Source: Nonlabens xiamenensis (GTDB lineage: Bacteria > Bacteroidota > Bacteroidia > Flavobacteriales > Flavobacteriaceae). Taken from it: DNA of 64,000 nt. The translations under genes and the position numbers were made by a program. The stretch covers positions 372,001 through 436,000 of the forward strand of contig NZ_RMVE01000001.1 of NCBI RefSeq assembly GCF_003865345.1, given 5' to 3'. The notes beneath the pieces are model-generated. The model was not told where the DNA came from. It saw only the letters and a program-made list of their open reading frames with translations, and searched no databases. This document shows, piece by piece, positions 9,228-18,442 of this stretch (the stretch's first letter is position 1; the number at the start of each line of letters is the position of its first letter).

Positions 9228-10217
9228 ATGAAAAAACGTGTGTTAATTACCGGAGCAGCCGGTTTTCTGGGATCACATCTATGTGACCGATTTATCAACG
9301 AAGGCTACCGCGTGGTCGCCATGGACAACTTAATTACTGGTGACCTCAAAAACATCGAGCACTTGTTCCAGTTGGAGGATTTTGAATTCTATCACCATGA
9401 TGTTTCCAATTATGTGCATGTAGCCGGAGATCTCGATTACATCTTGCATTTTGCCAGTCCAGCCAGCCCAATTGATTATCTCAAGATTCCGATCCAAACG
9501 CTGAAAGTAGGTTCCCTGGGAACCCACAACCTGCTAGGACTTGCAATGAATAAAAAAGCCAGACTCCTCATCGCCTCTACCAGTGAGGTTTACGGTGATC
9601 CACAGGTGCACCCTCAAAGCGAGGATTATTACGGCAATGTGAATACGATCGGCCCACGCGGTGTATATGACGAGGCCAAACGATTTCAGGAATCCATGAC
9701 CATGGCCTACCATAGATTTCACGGCTTGGAAACACGTATCGTCAGGATATTCAATACTTATGGACCTCGTATGAGACTGAATGACGGTAGGGTGATTCCA
9801 GCATTTATGGGCCAGGCCCTGAGAGGAGAAGACATCACCATATTTGGGGACGGTTCCCAAACCAGGTCCTTTTGTTATGTTGACGACCAGGTCGAAGGGA
9901 TTTACAGATTGCTGCTCAGCGACTATCCAGAGCCAGTGAATATCGGAAACCCCAATGAAATATCGATTGCCGACTTTGCTCAGGAAATTATCTCACTTAC
10001 CGGAACAGACCAAAAGCTTATCTTTAAAGATCTGCCGCAAGATGATCCTATGAAGCGAAAACCGGACATCAGCCTCGCCAAAAAGCTGTTGGACTGGGAA
10101 CCCAAGGTAAGCCGTGAAGAAGGTATGCGACGTACCTTTGAATACTTTAAATCCCTTTCAAAAGAAGAGCTGAACAAACGTGACCACAAGGACTTTACCA
10201 AACATATCAGAAGATAG
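9228..10217 (+). CDS. UDP-glucuronate decarboxylase (UDP-xylose synthase)
   Basis: 329 residues. An extended short-chain dehydrogenase with the NAD loop [10 protein letters not shown] at the N-terminus, [11 protein letters not shown], the STSEVYGDP segment and the catalytic YxxxK as [13 protein letters not shown] and the [17 protein letters not shown] signature are specific for UDP-glucuronic acid decarboxylase, which makes UDP-xylose for polysaccharides. An in-frame TTG at 9207 overlaps the -7 box and is rejected in favour of the ATG at 9228. The following sugar-transferase gene overlaps the end by 38 bp, marking one polysaccharide operon. Confidence 0.93.
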   Translation: MKKRVLITGAAGFLGSHLCDRFINEGYRVVAMDNLITGDLKNIEHLFQLEDFEFYHHDVSNYVHVAGDLDYILHFASPASPIDYLKIPIQTLKVGSLGTHNLLGLAMNKKARLLIASTSEVYGDPQVHPQSEDYYGNVNTIGPRGVYDEAKRFQESMTMAYHRFHGLETRIVRIFNTYGPRMRLNDGRVIPAFMGQALRGEDITIFGDGSQTRSFCYVDDQVEGIYRLLLSDYPEPVNIGNPNEISIADFAQEIISLTGTDQKLIFKDLPQDDPMKRKPDISLAKKLLDWEPKVSREEGMRRTFEYFKSLSKEELNKRDHKDFTKHIRR

Positions 10218-11571
10218 TATTGCCTATCGCAACGGGAGGTATTCTGGATTTATCAGACCTATTTCCTATGTGGTGGATCTGTTGTTGATCCTACTGGCCG
10301 CTTCCTATTTTTTTGATGGCAATTTTGATCTCCTCACCTACGGGATTTTCATAGGGATCTGTTGGGTGATCGTGTCCATGCAGCTAGAATTTTACCGGGT
10401 TGGACGCACGACAAAATTGACCAGTTTGCTGGGGAAATTATTAAAGCAAGGTGTGTTTTTTGCTTTTGTGGTGTTTGCCTTTTTTGGATATTATTATGAA
10501 ATTAATGCAGAATCTAGTTTTATCCTGCATTACCTGGGAGCTACCATACTCTCTATATCTACCTTCAAAATAGCCTTGTTTTTTATCATGAAAAACTACC
10601 GAAGTGTGTTTGGTGGGAATTTCAGAAATGTGGCGATCCTGGGTAAAAACGCAGAGACCCAAAGGCTATTTTCTTTTTTTGAAAAACATCCAGACTACGG
10701 TTACCGACCCCGATTGCTGGCTGATATAGCGGCCGGCAACCACAATATTAAATCCTTCCAGGAATATGTATTAGACAATAAAATTGATGAAATCTATTGT
10801 TCCATTCAAGAACTGACCAATGAACAATTACTTGAGCTAACCGATTTTGCCGACAACAACCTGCGCACCCTAAAATTTATTCCTGACACCGAAGACGTTC
10901 TTTCCAAACAGTTACATTACGACTTTTACGGACTCACTCCTGTTATTTCCCTTAGGGAAATTCCACTGGACGATATGGTGAACAAATTTGCCAAGCGCAG
11001 TTTTGATATCGTATTCTCGTTGCTGGTGATCATTGGCGTACTTTCTTGGCTTACCCCCATTATTGCACTGATTATTAAAATGGAGTCCAAAGGACCCGTA
11101 TTTTTTAAACAATCACGAAATGGTCTTGATTATCAAGAGTTTACTTGCTATAAGTTTCGCTCGATGGTCCCCAATAAAAATGCCCACCTCCATCAAGTCA
11201 CTCGAGGTGATTTGCGCATTACGAAAATCGGCAAGTTCCTGCGCAAGACCAGTATCGACGAGTTACCGCAGTTTTTTAATGTTCTGAAGGGAGAAATGAG
11301 TGTTGTAGGTCCCAGACCGCATATGGTTAGCCATACACATATGTATGCAGAGCGTATCGATAAGTTTATGGTGCGACACTTTGTTAAACCAGGCATCACT
11401 GGGTTAGCGCAGGTAAGCGGCTACCGCGGTGAGGTAGAAACTGAAGAAGATATTAAAGGAAGAGTGCGCAACGACATTTATTATATCGAGAATTGGAGTA
11501 TTGCCATGGATCTGGGTATTATTTTTAAAACAGTAGCTAATGTATTCCTGGGAGAAGACAAAGCCTATTAA
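10180..11571 (+). CDS. Lipid-carrier sugar-1-phosphate transferase (WcaJ/WbaP-type)
   Basis: 463 residues. Four or five N-terminal transmembrane segments (about residues 25-135) precede a Rossmann-like domain (about 145-270). The C-terminal bacterial sugar transferase domain has KRSFDIVFS, the [11 protein letters not shown] and CYKFRSM motifs, TSIDELPQ and GPRPHM. These enzymes move a sugar-1-phosphate onto undecaprenyl phosphate and start exopolysaccharide assembly at the inner membrane. The start is taken at GTG 10180, which overlaps the UXS gene by 38 bp. No ATG precedes the first membrane segment. The GT2 gene follows immediately. Confidence 0.92.
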   Translation: MTTRTLPNISEDSIAYRNGRYSGFIRPISYVVDLLLILLAASYFFDGNFDLLTYGIFIGICWVIVSMQLEFYRVGRTTKLTSLLGKLLKQGVFFAFVVFAFFGYYYEINAESSFILHYLGATILSISTFKIALFFIMKNYRSVFGGNFRNVAILGKNAETQRLFSFFEKHPDYGYRPRLLADIAAGNHNIKSFQEYVLDNKIDEIYCSIQELTNEQLLELTDFADNNLRTLKFIPDTEDVLSKQLHYDFYGLTPVISLREIPLDDMVNKFAKRSFDIVFSLLVIIGVLSWLTPIIALIIKMESKGPVFFKQSRNGLDYQEFTCYKFRSMVPNKNAHLHQVTRGDLRITKIGKFLRKTSIDELPQFFNVLKGEMSVVGPRPHMVSHTHMYAERIDKFMVRHFVKPGITGLAQVSGYRGEVETEEDIKGRVRNDIYYIENWSIAMDLGIIFKTVANVFLGEDKAY

Positions 11572-12357
11572 ATGAATCTGGTATCGGTCATCCTACCCAG
11601 CTATAACAGCAGGGGCACCATTCAGGCAGCTCTGGACAGCATCGTGGCCCAGACCCATCGGCCCATTCAAGTCATTACAATAGATGATTGCAGTCAGGAT
11701 GACAGCTACGCTTTCGCGAAAGCGTACTCCAACAAATTTCAGGAAAAAGAACTGGAATTCATCCCATTGAAAAATGATACTAACATGGGTGCGGGATCGA
11801 CGCGCAACAAAGGTATCGAAAGGGCAACAGGTAAGTACATTGCCTTTTTGGATGCAGACGATCTCTGGAAACCCCATAAACTGACTCTTCAACTCAAAGC
11901 CATGGAAAAACATCAAGCAGACTTCTGTTATGGTGCCTACGAAATTTTTAGTCAGGATCCAGACCGGCCCAAAGAAGTACATCTGGTCAGAGAGAAATTG
12001 ACTTTCCCTCAGTTGTTAAGAGCCAATTATATTGGTCACCTGACAGGTATCTATAAAGCGTCCAGTATCGGCAAAGTAGAAATGCCATTGTTGAGAAAAA
12101 GGCAGGACTGGGCCATGTGGCTGGATGTGATGAAAAAGGCTGGTTTTGCGATCGGAGTCCAAGAGCCAATTGCTTCCTATCGTCAGGGAAATGGCTTATC
12201 GTCCAATAAGTGGGCTTTGATCCCATATAATTATGCCGTGTATCGACATCACCTGGGATACCACTGGTTCAAAAGTACGTTGTTTATGCTGGTGTTTTTT
12301 TACGAGCAATTTTTTGTCAAAGGAAGATTCAAACAAAAGATTGACGACCAAAATTAG
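11572..12357 (+). CDS. Family 2 glycosyltransferase
   Basis: 261 residues. GT-A fold with the N-terminal VSVILPSYNSRGTIQAALDS, IDDCSQDDS and the metal-binding FLDADD motif near residue 100. GTs of this type add one sugar to a lipid-linked oligosaccharide on the cytoplasmic face. The start codon abuts the sugar-transferase stop, so it is part of the same operon. The iterated palindrome (11710-11723) encodes AFAKA between strand 2 and the GAG segment. Its stop overlaps the convergent CapK-like gene: the four bases TTAG at 12354-12357 serve both stops. Confidence 0.9.
   Translation: MNLVSVILPSYNSRGTIQAALDSIVAQTHRPIQVITIDDCSQDDSYAFAKAYSNKFQEKELEFIPLKNDTNMGAGSTRNKGIERATGKYIAFLDADDLWKPHKLTLQLKAMEKHQADFCYGAYEIFSQDPDRPKEVHLVREKLTFPQLLRANYIGHLTGIYKASSIGKVEMPLLRKRQDWAMWLDVMKKAGFAIGVQEPIASYRQGNGLSSNKWALIPYNYAVYRHHLGYHWFKSTLFMLVFFYEQFFVKGRFKQKIDDQN
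11710..11723. repeat. Iterated palindrome, in GT2 (AFAKA)
   Basis: Perfect copy; the palindromic context extends to 20 bp, TACGCTTTCGCGAAAGCGTA. Confidence 0.95.
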
Positions 12358-13655
12358 GACGGCCCAACCTCTGAGGTGAATTGTTTAAGCTTGCCTCTGG
12401 TACTGCGATCCATGGAGGACAGACGTCGAAAACTCGCTTTAAGACCAGGTTCTAGATATTGATCCATCGCAGTTTTGATTTTGGATTTCATGGCGCTGGG
12501 CAATTCGCTGGTTCCCACATAACTAAACTCAAAATGGTCATGCTGCTTTTGCACCACCACAAACTCCAGGATATCTGCGGCGTCATTGATGATGGTTTTG
12601 GTCACATAGTAAAAAGTAAGACCTGGCACCACTTTCCCGCTGGGAAGCCTAGCAATATCACTGGTACGACCCTGCAAATCCTTGAGTACAGACTGATCTT
12701 CTTGGGTGGTGATAGCCGCCATATCTCCAATTTCGTATCTGATAATAGGGTGGGCTTTATTAAACAAGTCGGTAACCAATACTCGTCCTGTACTACCTTC
12801 TTCCACCGGATTCCCCAGGTTGTCCACTATCTCCAGAAAAAGTTGGCTTTCATTAATGCACATGTTCCCTCGTGGGTCTTCCATAGCGATCAAACCCACT
12901 TCACTGGCACCGTATTCGTTGATCACCGGCACACCCAGATGTTCTTGCATTAATTGGCGATCCTCGGCAAATAGCATTTCACTGGTGACAATACATAAAT
13001 TCAGGCTGGGACAGATGTCTTTGAGCACCAGATTTCGGCTCCGACAGTGTTTAGCCAATAATAATATACTGCTGGTGTATCCATTGATGTAGTCAAAGCT
13101 ATCTTTCCGGAAACGATCTAAAAAGCCATCCAACACCTCTTCGTTGAGATTAAAAATGGGAAATCTTTTTCTATAGCTGACAAAATCTTTAAAAAGCTCT
13201 AAATACCGTCCTTTACCACTCAGGGGAATCCCATAAAATCTGGCTTGTAATGAGCTGTTCAGATCAATACCATGTTGGGAATAAGCGTGATGAAACGCGG
13301 CCCAGGTCAGTGCATGTGCATGCTTATCCTTACCAAAAATGAAAGGGTGCCCGCTTGAACCACTGGTTTTTCCTTTAAATATATTCCTAACCGTGTATCC
13401 GTCGCTCAATCGCTGGTGAAGTGGTTGTTGCAAGTCGCGCTTGGTCAAAATGGGCAATTCATGCCAGTCGACTTTTTTATCTTTTACCAAGCCATTGTAA
13501 AACCGATTATAGGTGAGATGGTGCTGCAGGATATCCCAGCGCAACTCTTGTTGATCAGCTGACGAGGATTGCAGCAACTGATCATATTGCTCTTTGGCGC
13601 TTTGAATGGGAAAACCCTTTAGTTTTAATATGTTGTCAAAAAGTTTTAGCGGCAT
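12354..13655 (-). CDS. CapK/PaaK-like adenylate-forming enzyme
   Basis: 433 residues. The phosphate-binding loop GKTSGSSGHPF (around residue 95) and YGASEVGLI (around 250) place it with phenylacetate-CoA ligase/CapK proteins of the AMP-binding superfamily. Members near polysaccharide genes are thought to activate acyl groups for surface polymers; the actual substrate is unknown. The start is the ATG at 13655. The longer TTG-initiated frame reaches into the purD promoter region. It is convergent with the GT2 gene (4-bp shared stop) and divergent from purD. Confidence 0.85.
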   Translation of the reverse strand: MPLKLFDNILKLKGFPIQSAKEQYDQLLQSSSADQQELRWDILQHHLTYNRFYNGLVKDKKVDWHELPILTKRDLQQPLHQRLSDGYTVRNIFKGKTSGSSGHPFIFGKDKHAHALTWAAFHHAYSQHGIDLNSSLQARFYGIPLSGKGRYLELFKDFVSYRKRFPIFNLNEEVLDGFLDRFRKDSFDYINGYTSSILLLAKHCRSRNLVLKDICPSLNLCIVTSEMLFAEDRQLMQEHLGVPVINEYGASEVGLIAMEDPRGNMCINESQLFLEIVDNLGNPVEEGSTGRVLVTDLFNKAHPIIRYEIGDMAAITTQEDQSVLKDLQGRTSDIARLPSGKVVPGLTFYYVTKTIINDAADILEFVVVQKQHDHFEFSYVGTSELPSAMKSKIKTAMDQYLEPGLKASFRRLSSMDRSTRGKLKQFTSEVGPS

Positions 13656-13691
13656 ATGACATTTGGGGTCTGGTTCCAGCAAGGTAAAACT

Positions 13692-13699
13692 TATTTTTG
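13692..13699 (+). promoter_or_regulatory. -7 promoter box (TATTTTTG) for purD
   Basis: Exact TAnnTTTG match 17 nt upstream of the purD ATG at 13717, in the divergent gap. The nearest TTG (13663-13665) is 26 nt away, slightly beyond the normal spacing. Confidence 0.5.
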
Positions 13700-13716
13700 C
13701 AATTCAAACACCACTT

Positions 13717-14985
13717 ATGAATGTCCTTATCTTGGGAAGTGGCGGCCGTGAGCACGCTTTTGCCCTATCCATTTCAAAAAGCCCATTGTTAAAAAAATTG
13801 TTTGTGGCTCCTGGCAATGCCGGGACCTCAAGCGTAGCAACAAATGTGGATTTGTCCATCACTGACTTTGAGGCGCTGGCTGCCTGGGTATTGGAGCATG
13901 AGATCAATATGGTAGTAGTAGGTCCTGAGGCCCCACTGGTTCTGGGCATTTACGACTTTTTCCAGCGAGAAGAATTGCAACACATCAACCTGATAGGCCC
14001 TTCGCAGCAAGGCGCAGTGTTAGAAGGCTCCAAAGAATTTGCCAAAGAGTTTATGAACCGCCACGGAATTCCTACCGCGGCTTATAAGAGTTTTACCAAA
14101 GACGAACTCAAAGAAGGTATGGCCTTTATAGAAGAGCTCAACCCCCCTTATGTACTCAAAGCAGACGGTCTTGCTGGAGGAAAAGGGGTATTAATCATTA
14201 ATGAAACCGAAGAAGCCAAGGAATCTTTGGAAGAAATGCTGGTTGGAGGAAAATTTGGCGCGGCTTCCAACAAAGTTGTGATTGAAGAATTTCTGGATGG
14301 TATTGAAATGAGTGTATTTGTGATGACCGATGGAAGGTCTTACAAGGTTTTACCTACTGCCAAGGATTACAAACGTATTGGTGAAGGAGACACTGGTTTG
14401 AATACAGGAGGTATGGGAGCTATTTCCCCTGTTCCTTTTGCAGACGAGGTTTTGATGCAAAAAGTCGAGCAACGCATCATCCAGCCCACCATTGCTGGTC
14501 TTGAATCTGAGGATATCGTGTATCGCGGTTTTGTGTTTATCGGACTCATGATCGTGGACAAAGAACCGTATGTGATCGAGTACAACGTACGCATGGGAGA
14601 TCCAGAAACTGAGGTGGTGCTTCCACGTATTTCCAGCGACTTATTGTCCCATCTCAATGCTTTCGCGAAAGCGGAATTAGACAAAGAAGAAGTGAAAATT
14701 GATCCGAGAAGTGCAACGACAGTCATGTGTGTCGCCGGCGGCTATCCAGAAGCTTATGATAAAGGCATGGAAATAACTGATCTTGACAAGGTGGAAGATA
14801 GTATCGTGTTCCACGCAGGCACTACTTTAAACGGAGGAAAGGTAGTGACCAACGGAGGACGGGTAATCGCTGTTACCAGTTTTGGAAAAGATTTCAAGGA
14901 AGCACTAAAAAAATCCTACCAAAATATCGATCAAATCGATTTTGATAGGATGTATTATCGCAGGGATATAGGCTTTGATCTTTAG
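13717..14985 (+). CDS. purD: Phosphoribosylamine-glycine ligase
   Basis: 422 residues, normal for PurD. It begins with the family hallmark MNVLILGSGGREHA and has the ATP-grasp segments KADGLAGGKGV, GGMGAISP and RMGDPETEVVLP. It joins glycine to phosphoribosylamine in the second step of purine synthesis. The frame is open back to 13663, but the ATG at 13717 matches the family start. The iterated palindrome (14659-14672) encodes AFAKA where other PurD proteins have a variable helix, without an obvious length change. The stop overlaps the convergent small gene through a shared TTAG at 14982-14985. Confidence 0.96.
   Translation: MNVLILGSGGREHAFALSISKSPLLKKLFVAPGNAGTSSVATNVDLSITDFEALAAWVLEHEINMVVVGPEAPLVLGIYDFFQREELQHINLIGPSQQGAVLEGSKEFAKEFMNRHGIPTAAYKSFTKDELKEGMAFIEELNPPYVLKADGLAGGKGVLIINETEEAKESLEEMLVGGKFGAASNKVVIEEFLDGIEMSVFVMTDGRSYKVLPTAKDYKRIGEGDTGLNTGGMGAISPVPFADEVLMQKVEQRIIQPTIAGLESEDIVYRGFVFIGLMIVDKEPYVIEYNVRMGDPETEVVLPRISSDLLSHLNAFAKAELDKEEVKIDPRSATTVMCVAGGYPEAYDKGMEITDLDKVEDSIVFHAGTTLNGGKVVTNGGRVIAVTSFGKDFKEALKKSYQNIDQIDFDRMYYRRDIGFDL
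14659..14672. repeat. Iterated palindrome, in purD (AFAKA)
   Basis: Perfect 14-bp copy. Confidence 0.95.
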
Positions 14986-15206
14986 CCTAGGAAAGAATGC
15001 CCAGTTTGGGTTTTGTCCTCCTCGGCATCATACGCCTTTAACTGTTTCATCCAATATAGAACGGCGATACACAATACGAGAATGGCGATCCAGGTAACTG
15101 TATTGGCCAGCCACCAGCTTTCCAGCTCAAGCTCGCGCAACCATTCAAATGGTACCATGAGTATTTCCTCAAATAAATATGCGATTCCTTCTATAAGACT
15201 CTCCAT
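14982..15206 (-). CDS. Small membrane protein (DUF6341-like)
   Basis: 74 residues with one strong transmembrane segment (about 35-53) after an acidic amphipathic N-terminus, and an acidic C-terminal tail (AYDAEEDKTQ). Flavobacteria carry similar small proteins beside purD and a DUF6427 membrane protein, and I recall the family as DUF6341; its role is not known to me. It converges on purD with a 4-bp stop overlap. A -7 box (TAATTTTG, complement of 15232-15239) lies 25 nt upstream of the ATG. Confidence 0.68.
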   Translation of the reverse strand: MESLIEGIAYLFEEILMVPFEWLRELELESWWLANTVTWIAILVLCIAVLYWMKQLKAYDAEEDKTQTGHSFLG

Positions 15207-15231
15207 CGTTGTAAATTGCTAGTTAAAGCTG

Positions 15232-15239
15232 CAAAATTA
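15232..15239 (-). promoter_or_regulatory. -7 promoter box (TAATTTTG) for the small membrane gene
   Basis: Exact TAnnTTTG match on the minus strand, 25 nt before the ATG at 15206, in the divergent gap to the gene at 15252. No TTG partner at the usual spacing. Confidence 0.4.
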
Positions 15240-15251
15240 GTAAATTTCTTT

Positions 15252-16148
15252 ATGCTATCCCGCTTTTTTAAGACCAGAAAACCTGTCCATTATTTAATCT
15301 GCTTTATTCTTGCAGGGTTATTGGGGTTTTGGGTCACGCTTCAATCTGTGCCATTGGATGGAGAAACCGTAGCATGTTTATTTGCAGTACTATTGGGTGT
15401 AGCTTTGGTACAATATATCGCCTTAAAAAACAATCTTACTGGGAATCATTCCTATGTCCTTTGGTTGTACGCACTACTTAGTGTACTGGGTTTACTGATG
15501 ATGGAACATTCCAAACACTTGTTGGCCTTTATCTTTTTCTTATTGGCTTTACGGCGAACTTTGAGTTTGAGAAGTGGCCGGCAACCACTGAGAAAGATCT
15601 TTGACAGCTCGCTATGGATAACATTGGCTGGTTTACTTTTTCCTTGGTCGAGTTTATTTTTTGTGGTTATTTATATCGCCATTATGATGTATGCCTCCAA
15701 TAATTATCGTTACTGGATAGCCCCACTTCTGGCCATCGCTTGTGTGTTGTGCTTGTCTTTTTCACTGGACTACCTCATCGATACAGGATTCACTATAGCT
15801 GCCATCAATGGGTTTCAACCGGATTACTTTTTCAGCGATTGGGAGAATGGCCAACAGCAGCTGATTCAATTGAGCTTAATCGTTCTGGGGTGTATGAGTG
15901 CCTTGGGACTCTTCTTCCAAGTCACCAAAACCTCTCTAGACAACAGGTCTAAATTTTCATTGTTGGGAATTATCGCGCTCACAGCCGTCGTGATTGCTGT
16001 TCTCACAGGCGTGTATTGGTTCTTACTTCCTACGGCCAGTATATTTTTGGGAAGAGTAATACGAAAATCCGAATTTAAGCTGATCAAGGAAGGATTGCTT
16101 GTGTTGCCTCTAATTGTGCTACTGCTACTCCTCTTGCCTTGGTCATAG
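15252..16148 (+). CDS. Polytopic membrane protein (DUF6427-like)
   Basis: 298 residues with about eight to nine hydrophobic helices and short basic loops, starting MLSRFFKTRKPVHYL. The pattern and place next to purD and a DUF4254 gene match flavobacterial DUF6427 proteins, whose function is not established. An in-frame TTG at 15216 exists, but the N-terminus at the ATG 15252 looks like the family. It is 41 bp upstream of the DUF4254 gene, which has its own promoter box. Confidence 0.7.
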   Translation: MLSRFFKTRKPVHYLICFILAGLLGFWVTLQSVPLDGETVACLFAVLLGVALVQYIALKNNLTGNHSYVLWLYALLSVLGLLMMEHSKHLLAFIFFLLALRRTLSLRSGRQPLRKIFDSSLWITLAGLLFPWSSLFFVVIYIAIMMYASNNYRYWIAPLLAIACVLCLSFSLDYLIDTGFTIAAINGFQPDYFFSDWENGQQQLIQLSLIVLGCMSALGLFFQVTKTSLDNRSKFSLLGIIALTAVVIAVLTGVYWFLLPTASIFLGRVIRKSEFKLIKEGLLVLPLIVLLLLLLPWS

Positions 16149-16172
16149 ACCGTGGCGAAATGGCTATATTTG
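16139..16172 (+). promoter_or_regulatory. Promoter (TTG - 23 nt - TATATTTG) for the DUF4254/GT9 pair
   Basis: TTG at 16139-16141 and TATATTTG at 16165-16172, separated by 23 nt, fit the flavobacterial consensus. The -7 box ends 17 nt before the ATG at 16190. It overlaps the 3' end of the preceding gene. Confidence 0.6.
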
Positions 16173-16189
16173 CATTTTAAAAGCACGTT

Positions 16190-16798
16190 ATGTTTTCAGA
16201 AAAGGCCAATGCCATTTTTCAATCCGTTATCGACAAATACCACGTGGTTAATACTGTGGACCAGAATTTTGAAAATCCGTATGACCGTAATGCACAACTG
16301 ATCGAACACTTACTGTACCGCAAATGCTGGATCGATACTGTACAATGGCACTATGAAGACATTATTCGTGACCCCAATATAGATCCGGTGGCTGCTTTAA
16401 AACTGAAACGCCAGATAGATGCCAGTAATCAAGACCGCACCGACATGGTTGAATATATTGACAGCTATTTCCTTGAAAAATACAAGGAGGTAAATGTTAA
16501 GAATGATGCAACCATCAACACAGAAAGTCCTGCCTGGGCCGTGGACAGACTTTCCATCCTGGCCCTTAAAATATACCACATGAATGAAGAGGCTACGCGT
16601 ACTGATGCCTCGCAAGAGCATATCAACGCTTGCCAGAAAAAGCTAGATGTCTTGCTCGAGCAACGTATTGACCTATCGACGGCTTTGGACCAGCTATTAG
16701 CTGATATCGCACAGGGACGCAAGTACATGAAAGTGTACAAACAAATGAAAATGTATAACGACGACGAGCTCAACCCAGTGCTCAGGGCACGCAAATAA
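16190..16798 (+). CDS. DUF4254 family protein
   Basis: 202 residues, soluble and predominantly helical, with FENPYDRNAQLIEHLLYRKCWIDTVQWHYED at the N-terminal end in two adjoining stretches typical of DUF4254. The family is commonly encoded directly before a heptosyltransferase-like GT9, as here (1 bp between stop and start), so a role alongside that glycosyltransferase is plausible but unproven. No catalytic motif recognised. A good TTG/TATATTTG promoter precedes it. Confidence 0.8.
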   Translation: MFSEKANAIFQSVIDKYHVVNTVDQNFENPYDRNAQLIEHLLYRKCWIDTVQWHYEDIIRDPNIDPVAALKLKRQIDASNQDRTDMVEYIDSYFLEKYKEVNVKNDATINTESPAWAVDRLSILALKIYHMNEEATRTDASQEHINACQKKLDVLLEQRIDLSTALDQLLADIAQGRKYMKVYKQMKMYNDDELNPVLRARK

Positions 16799-16799
16799 A

Positions 16800-17828
16800 A
16801 TGGCAATTCCAAAACGGCTGCTGGTGATGAGACTCAGTGCCATGGGAGATGTAGCACTTTGTGTTCCCGTGCTGCTCGCGCTGCAACGCAAGTATCCAGA
16901 GACGGAATTAATAGCGCTTTCGCGAAAGCGATTTCAACCTATATTATCACAGGTACCTGGACTGACTTTCCTTACCGCTGAAGTAGAAGGGCAACATAAA
17001 GGAATTCTTGGACTCTATAAGCTGGCCAAAAAAATTAATTTACTCGAACCCGATGCGGCAGTCGATCTACACAATGTGTTGCGTACTAAATTACTGCGTA
17101 ATCTGATCAAAGCTCCCGTCAGTATCATTGACAAGGGAAGATCAGAAAAACGTCGTCTGGTCAATGATCCTAATTTTTTTCAGGCACTGCCACACACCAG
17201 TGAGCGTTACCTAGACGCCATCAACCAAATGGGTTATCATGTTCAATTAGAAGGCAACGAATTTCTACCTAAGCCTAGGATGACAGATTCATTAAAAATC
17301 CTCTCCACAGGTGATGGCAGAAGATGGGTAGGATTGGCGCCGTTTGCCGCGCATGAGACCAAAGCATTGACCCAAACTCGTATACGCGAGCTATTGACAG
17401 CCCTGGTTGAGCTTGAGAATGTTTGCTTATTGCTTTTTGGCGGTGGGAAAAAAGAAACAGCTCAACTAAAAGAGCTGGCCAAAGGCCTGGATAATGTGGT
17501 GAATATTGCAGGCACTACCAGTTTTGAAAACGAATTGGCCTTGTTGTCCAGACTGGATGTAATGATAGCCATGGACAGCGGTAATGGGCACCTGGCAGCA
17601 CTTTATGGTGTCCCAGTATTGACGATTTGGGGAAATACCCATCCGTATGCAGGGTTTGCTCCATATGCCCAACCTGCAACCCATCAATTGATTCCAAACC
17701 TTGATAATTATCCATTGGTTCCTACCTCAATTTTTGGCAACAAGGTGATAGCAGGTTATGAAAATGCAGCCGACAGTATTTCCAATGACAGCATCATCAG
17801 CAAAGTTAAAGAACTACTCCAGGGTTGA
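16800..17828 (+). CDS. Family 9 glycosyltransferase (heptosyltransferase-like)
   Basis: 342 residues. The N-terminal KRLLVMRLSAMGDVALCVPVL is the ADP-heptose transferase signature, and MDSGNGHLAALYGVPVLTIWG near residue 260 holds the donor-binding region (given here in its two parts MDSGNGHLAA and YGVPVLTIWG). These enzymes transfer heptose or similar sugars to lipid A core. It starts 1 bp after the DUF4254 gene. The iterated palindrome (16916-16929) is read in its third frame as LSRKR, the only such use in the window. The 3' end overlaps the convergent gene by 15 bp. Confidence 0.88.
   Translation: MAIPKRLLVMRLSAMGDVALCVPVLLALQRKYPETELIALSRKRFQPILSQVPGLTFLTAEVEGQHKGILGLYKLAKKINLLEPDAAVDLHNVLRTKLLRNLIKAPVSIIDKGRSEKRRLVNDPNFFQALPHTSERYLDAINQMGYHVQLEGNEFLPKPRMTDSLKILSTGDGRRWVGLAPFAAHETKALTQTRIRELLTALVELENVCLLLFGGGKKETAQLKELAKGLDNVVNIAGTTSFENELALLSRLDVMIAMDSGNGHLAALYGVPVLTIWGNTHPYAGFAPYAQPATHQLIPNLDNYPLVPTSIFGNKVIAGYENAADSISNDSIISKVKELLQG
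16916..16929. repeat. Iterated palindrome, in GT9 (LSRKR)
   Basis: Perfect copy, 16 bp with flanks. The only one read in the LSRKR frame. Confidence 0.95.
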
Positions 17829-18344
17829 TTGCTGTTGTTGAGCGTCTAATTGGGTTAAAAAATCTGACCTATTCTGGATGTTAAAGGTGAAAACGGCCTC
17901 CTTAGTATGCACTTCCACTATATTCTGCACCCATCCAAAAAAACTGTTCTTGGTTGTAGTATGAGTGATATCAGCCAGAGCAATAATTTGCGGTCCAGAC
18001 TGAATATTGAGTTGGTGAGATTGGAAGATGAGATGCTTGTCTGTCAATGCAACTTTACCACCCACAGCTTCGGCGCTTCTTTTTAAATTGGCACCGTATT
18101 CTCCCAATACCTCTTCTCCTGGCGGAATCTCAATACTGATCTTTTTAAAGCTGTATCTGGCAAAAATTACCATCATAGCAGCAAACAAAGGGCCGGCAAT
18201 ACCGATATGGGCGATCGCCATGATGATTATCATGGACCAAGAGAATCCATCGCTCAGTGTAACAAAAACACACATGATGATAAACATCGAAATGCCAAAT
18301 ATTCCTGCTGTCAACCAAAATTCCCTCGTAAAAAACTTTTGCAT
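17814..18344 (-). CDS. Membrane protein with a GRAM/PH-like domain
   Basis: 176 residues. Two transmembrane helices (about 12-34 and 40-63) are followed by a soluble domain with GEEVLGEYGANLKRS, VALTDKHLIFQSH and an LADITHTTTKNSFFGW turn. This resembles GRAM or bacterial PH domains, which bind lipids or proteins at membranes. Function unknown. It converges on the GT9 gene with a 15-bp overlap of coding ends. The ATG at 18344 is the only start before the first helix. Confidence 0.65.
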   Translation of the reverse strand: MQKFFTREFWLTAGIFGISMFIIMCVFVTLSDGFSWSMIIIMAIAHIGIAGPLFAAMMVIFARYSFKKISIEIPPGEEVLGEYGANLKRSAEAVGGKVALTDKHLIFQSHQLNIQSGPQIIALADITHTTTKNSFFGWVQNIVEVHTKEAVFTFNIQNRSDFLTQLDAQQQQSTLE

Positions 18345-18442
18345 GTTTTACTAATTATATCAGCTAAATTAGCAGATATACAACCAAAGGCAAAAGTTCA
18401 AAACCAATAATCATAGTATAAAATAATTCTACTTCCAGCTTC

